Position numbers and translations under genes: made by a program | The notes under the pieces: generated by a model | Database searches by the model: none | What the model was told of the DNA's origin: nothing | The model's input: the letters and a program-made list of their open reading frames with translations, nothing else | Shown: one piece after another, positions 61,601-64,000 of the stretch | Numbering within the stretch: position 1 is the first letter of the stretch | Layout: every line of letters begins with the position of its first letter | NCBI RefSeq assembly: GCF_029872155.1 | Contig: NZ_JARXLA010000008.1 | Location: 374,501 to 438,500, forward strand | DNA: 64,000 nt | Origin: Hyphomicrobium sp. D-2 | GTDB lineage: Bacteria > Pseudomonadota > Alphaproteobacteria > Rhizobiales > Hyphomicrobiaceae | Direction of reading: 5' to 3'

Positions 61601-62853
61601 GCCATCACCTCGCCGGAAAGCCTTTGTCCATCGTTGCCGGTAACCCGGGCACGCACCAGCGTGCCGGCGTCCAGCGTTGGCGGCGTGCGCATCTCTGCGA
61701 ACTGGCGCGTGCGCCCGATGCCGCCATTTTCAACCAACAGTTCCACTTCCCTGCCCGCCTGACTATCGAGGAATTGCGACAGTGCTGCGCTGCCCTTGCG
61801 GCGCAGCCTCGCGGCGCGATCCTTCACCTCAGCACGTGCGACCTGGGGCATACGCGCCGCCGGGGTGCCATTGCGCGGCGAGAAGGGGAACACGTGCAGG
61901 TATGTCAGTCCGCAGTCGTCCACCACGCTCAGCGAGTTGGCGAACATGTCCTCGCTTTCGGTGGGAAAGCCCGCAATCAGATCAGCACCGAAAACGGTTT
62001 CCGGGCGCAGGCGGCGCACCTCGGTGCAGAATTTCACCGCGTCGGCGCGCGAATGGCGGCGCTTCATGCGCTTCAGGATCATGTCGTCGCCCGCCTGCAT
62101 GGAAAGGTGCAGGTGCGGCATCAGCCGTTCTTCTTCGGCGATGGCGCGTACTAGCTGCTCGTCGGCTTCGACCTGATCGATCGAGGACAGCCGCAGGCGG
62201 TCGAGCTCCGGCACAAGCTTCAGGATCTGGCGCACCAGCGCGCCGAGCGTGGGTTTGCCGGGAAGGTCGGCGCCGTAGGATGTGATGTCTACCCCGGTCA
62301 GTACAACTTCGCGACAGCCGCTCTCCACCAGCCTGCGGATACGGGGCACGATCTCACCTGCCGCGACCGAACGCGAAGGCCCACGCCCGAAAGGGATGAT
62401 GCAGAACGTGCAGCGATGATCGCAGCCGTTCTGAACCTGCACATAGGAGCGGGTGCGGGTGCCGAAGCCGTCGATCAGATGGCCCGCGGTTTCCCGCACG
62501 CTCATGATGTCGTCCACCTGTACGCGTTCGGTGGTGTCGGTTGAAAAGCCTGCGAATGTTTCCGGTTTAAGCTTTTCGGCATTGCCGATGACATGATCGA
62601 CTTCGTCGAGTTCGGCGAAGCGTTCCGGTTCCACCTGCGCGGCGCAGCCGGTGACGATGATGCGCGCCTGCGGATGTTCGCGGCGCAGCCGGCGGATGGT
62701 CTGCCGTGCCTGACGCACAGCCTCGCCCGTCACCGCGCATGTGTTGACGATGATCGCGTTGTCCAGATCAGCGGCGACGGCGTTGCGGCGCATAATCTCT
62801 GACTCATACGCGTTGAGCCGGCAGCCGAGCGTTATGATCAGGGGTTCGGCCAT
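61597..62853 (-). CDS. mtaB: tRNA (N6-threonylcarbamoyladenosine37-C2)-methylthiotransferase MtaB
   Basis: Radical-SAM methylthiotransferase that converts t6A37 to ms2t6A37. 418 residues. The N-terminal MTTase domain has LGCRLNAYESEIMRRNA and NTCAVTGEAVRQARQTIRRL and GCAAQVEPE, whose three Cys bind one cluster. The radical-SAM motif CDHRCTFCIIPFGRGPSRS (CxxxCxxC) is at about 140-158, and a TRAM domain ends the protein. It is the first gene of an mtaB-ftsY-yciB unit. Confidence 0.95.
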   Translation of the reverse strand: MAEPLIITLGCRLNAYESEIMRRNAVAADLDNAIIVNTCAVTGEAVRQARQTIRRLRREHPQARIIVTGCAAQVEPERFAELDEVDHVIGNAEKLKPETFAGFSTDTTERVQVDDIMSVRETAGHLIDGFGTRTRSYVQVQNGCDHRCTFCIIPFGRGPSRSVAAGEIVPRIRRLVESGCREVVLTGVDITSYGADLPGKPTLGALVRQILKLVPELDRLRLSSIDQVEADEQLVRAIAEEERLMPHLHLSMQAGDDMILKRMKRRHSRADAVKFCTEVRRLRPETVFGADLIAGFPTESEDMFANSLSVVDDCGLTYLHVFPFSPRNGTPAARMPQVARAEVKDRAARLRRKGSAALSQFLDSQAGREVELLVENGGIGRTRQFAEMRTPPTLDAGTLVRARVTGNDGQRLSGEVMA

Positions 62854-62989
62854 TACCTGGTCAGCAAGCCTCGAAAAACGGATAACGCGCGGGGCGGGGA
62901 AAGCCGATCCGCGCGTTCACAGCTTGGCGCCAACGGGATGTCCGGCCGGTTAATCGAAAATCGGTCATAACGGACAACTTTGACGTTCG

Positions 62990-63856
62990 CTAGGCGGGAT
63001 TTCGCGACAGGGTATCCGCCGCCAATGTGCCAGCAAACTCCTGTTCTGCGGGCCCGCTCATCAGAATGTGATCGTTGGGCGCCCATTCGATGACCAGCGT
63101 GCCGCCGGGCAGCTCGACGTTGACGCGCCGGTCGGTCAGATCCTTTCGCGCCGCACAGATGGCGGCGGCACATGCGGCGGTGCCGCAAGCGCGGGTAAGG
63201 CCGGCACCCCGCTCCCACGTACGCAGCTTGAGGCTGTTGCGCGAGGTGATCTGCGCCAGCGAGATGTTGGCTCGCTCCGGAAAGATCGGATGGTTTTCCA
63301 GCAGCGGCCCGAAGCGGCCGAGATCGTGGGCGTCAACGTCGTCGACCCAGAAGATCGCGTGCGGATTGCCGACATTGACAACCGACGGCGTGTGCAGCAC
63401 CGGCTCATCCACCGGGCCGATCTGTAGCTCGATGCCGGTTGTGTCGTGGAACGGCTCCGCCAGCGGGATATCCTCCCAGCCGAAACGGGGCTTGCCCATG
63501 TCGATGGTGATGTTGTCGGCGTCAGCGACCTTCGCTTTCAGCAGCCCGGCACGCGTTTCGACCGTGACCTCCGGGCGCCCAAGCTCCTCCGCGGCGACGA
63601 GCGCGATGCAGCGGGTGGCATTGCCACAGGCGCTGACCTCCGAGCCATCGGCGTTGAAGATGCGCATGAAGACATCGGCGGTCTTCGACGGCTCCATCAC
63701 GATCACTTGATCGCAACCCAGCTCGCCTTTGCGATCGCCTAAGGTCTGTGCCTGCGTTTGGCCAATGGTGATCGGCCGTGCCCGAGCATCGAGCACGACG
63801 AAATCATTTCCAAGGCCGTTCATTTTCCGAAAAGGGATGCTGGTAGCGTCCGTCAT
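62990..63856 (-). CDS. dapF: Diaminopimelate epimerase
   Basis: Interconverts LL- and meso-diaminopimelate with two catalytic cysteines. From the ATG at 63856 it has 288 residues and begins IPFRKMNGLGNDFVVLDARA. The first active-site Cys77 is in SACGNATRCIAL and the second in RACGTAACAAAICAAR; GNPHAIFWVDD and VNVELPGGTLVIEW are also typical. An extended frame to 63892 lacks similarity. It precedes mtaB by 136 bp on the same strand and completes the lysine/DAP set together with asd and dapB. Confidence 0.96.
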   Translation of the reverse strand: MTDATSIPFRKMNGLGNDFVVLDARARPITIGQTQAQTLGDRKGELGCDQVIVMEPSKTADVFMRIFNADGSEVSACGNATRCIALVAAEELGRPEVTVETRAGLLKAKVADADNITIDMGKPRFGWEDIPLAEPFHDTTGIELQIGPVDEPVLHTPSVVNVGNPHAIFWVDDVDAHDLGRFGPLLENHPIFPERANISLAQITSRNSLKLRTWERGAGLTRACGTAACAAAICAARKDLTDRRVNVELPGGTLVIEWAPNDHILMSGPAEQEFAGTLAADTLSRNPA

Positions 63857-63911
63857 GAGCGCATATATGGCCCGCAGGGACATTAAACACAATCGAGCGG
63901 AGAGAAGCCCG

Positions 63912-64000
63912 ATGATGCAGAAGACCCTACGCCGACTAGCCCTTGGATCCGCAATGCTGATAGGGGCCGGCGCTCCGGTCGTCTGGGCTGCTCAAACCGA
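63912..64000 (+). CDS. Partial secreted protein, cut by the window end
   Basis: ATG ATG at 63912-63917 (GGAGAG lies about 12 bp upstream) opens a signal peptide: MMQKTLRRLALGS, then AMLIGAGAPVVWAAQT, with basic n-region, hydrophobic core and a WAA-Q-type cleavage site. Only about 29 residues are in the window, so the mature protein is unknown. It is divergent from dapF with 55 bp between. Confidence 0.65.
   Translation, partial: MMQKTLRRLALGSAMLIGAGAPVVWAAQT

Overview
The window looks like a chromosomal segment of an alphaproteobacterium, most likely of the order Hyphomicrobiales (Rhizobiales). The evidence is a GC-rich genome, the gene order rho-hemJ-hemE // ppsR-maf-aroE-coaE-dnaQ-secB, the block mnmE-mnmG-rsmG-parA-parB, an LsrB-type LysR regulator next to trxB, a phasin, DUF1127 and DUF2865 proteins, and one palindrome of a type I recall from Rhizobiales intergenic DNA. 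I cannot name a genus. No tRNA, rRNA, CRISPR array, insertion sequence or prophage was seen.

Layout. 1-3.0 kb: rho, hemJ and hemE on the minus strand. 3.0-3.43 kb: a non-coding divergence zone at the position where Caulobacter and Rickettsia have the chromosomal replication origin; it has an AT-rich tract, a 10-bp inverted repeat and DnaA-box-like sites. 3.4-14 kb: the origin-proximal housekeeping block, then an Smr protein, an IalB-like secreted protein, an RNA methyltransferase and a quinone oxidoreductase. 14.0-15.7 kb: an unusual non-coding stretch with a 12-bp tandem repeat, a perfect 15-unit CCCCTG array (G-quadruplex-prone), a mosaic hairpin repeat, a DUF2865 gene and a parS site. 15.7-26.2 kb: a membrane fatty acid hydroxylase, a DUF255 protein, the mnmE-parB segregation block with three more parS-like palindromes, then hisE and coaA. 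26-33 kb: an adenosine kinase-like gene, holA, lptE and leuS. 33-39 kb: yggS, an unknown gene, a hipBA toxin-antitoxin operon with an operator array, two small metallopeptidases and a methyltransferase. 39-50 kb: two LysR regulators, leuC, a secreted propeller protein, trxB, an unknown membrane protein, a metabolite:H+ symporter and typA. 50-64 kb: a Pif1/RecD-like helicase, phasin, dapB, gpmA, leuB, asd, a MarR regulator, two tandem yciB paralogues, ftsY, mtaB, dapF and the start of a secreted protein.

How the parts work together. The window joins the presumed origin to the ParABS segregation locus about 20 kb away, with genes diverging outward from the origin as leading-strand genes. Around it lie lysine/diaminopimelate (asd, dapB, dapF) and leucine (leuC, leuB) synthesis, CoA synthesis (coaA, coaE), heme synthesis (hemE, hemJ) and envelope biogenesis (lptE, mltA, secB, ftsY).

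Two features stand out. First, several conserved genes (DUF2865, fatty acid hydroxylase, rsmG, yggS, an unknown gene at 34 kb, gpmA, the helicase) carry single-base indels or nonsense codons, while the protein sequence stays recognisable on both sides; some net back to the original frame, which suggests base-calling or assembly errors more than old pseudogenes. Second, a family of about 200-bp mosaic hairpin elements occurs four times. Its stems vary in a compensatory way, and one copy is translated as the tail of HipA. The hipBA promoter also carries four palindromic operators spaced exactly 50 bp apart.
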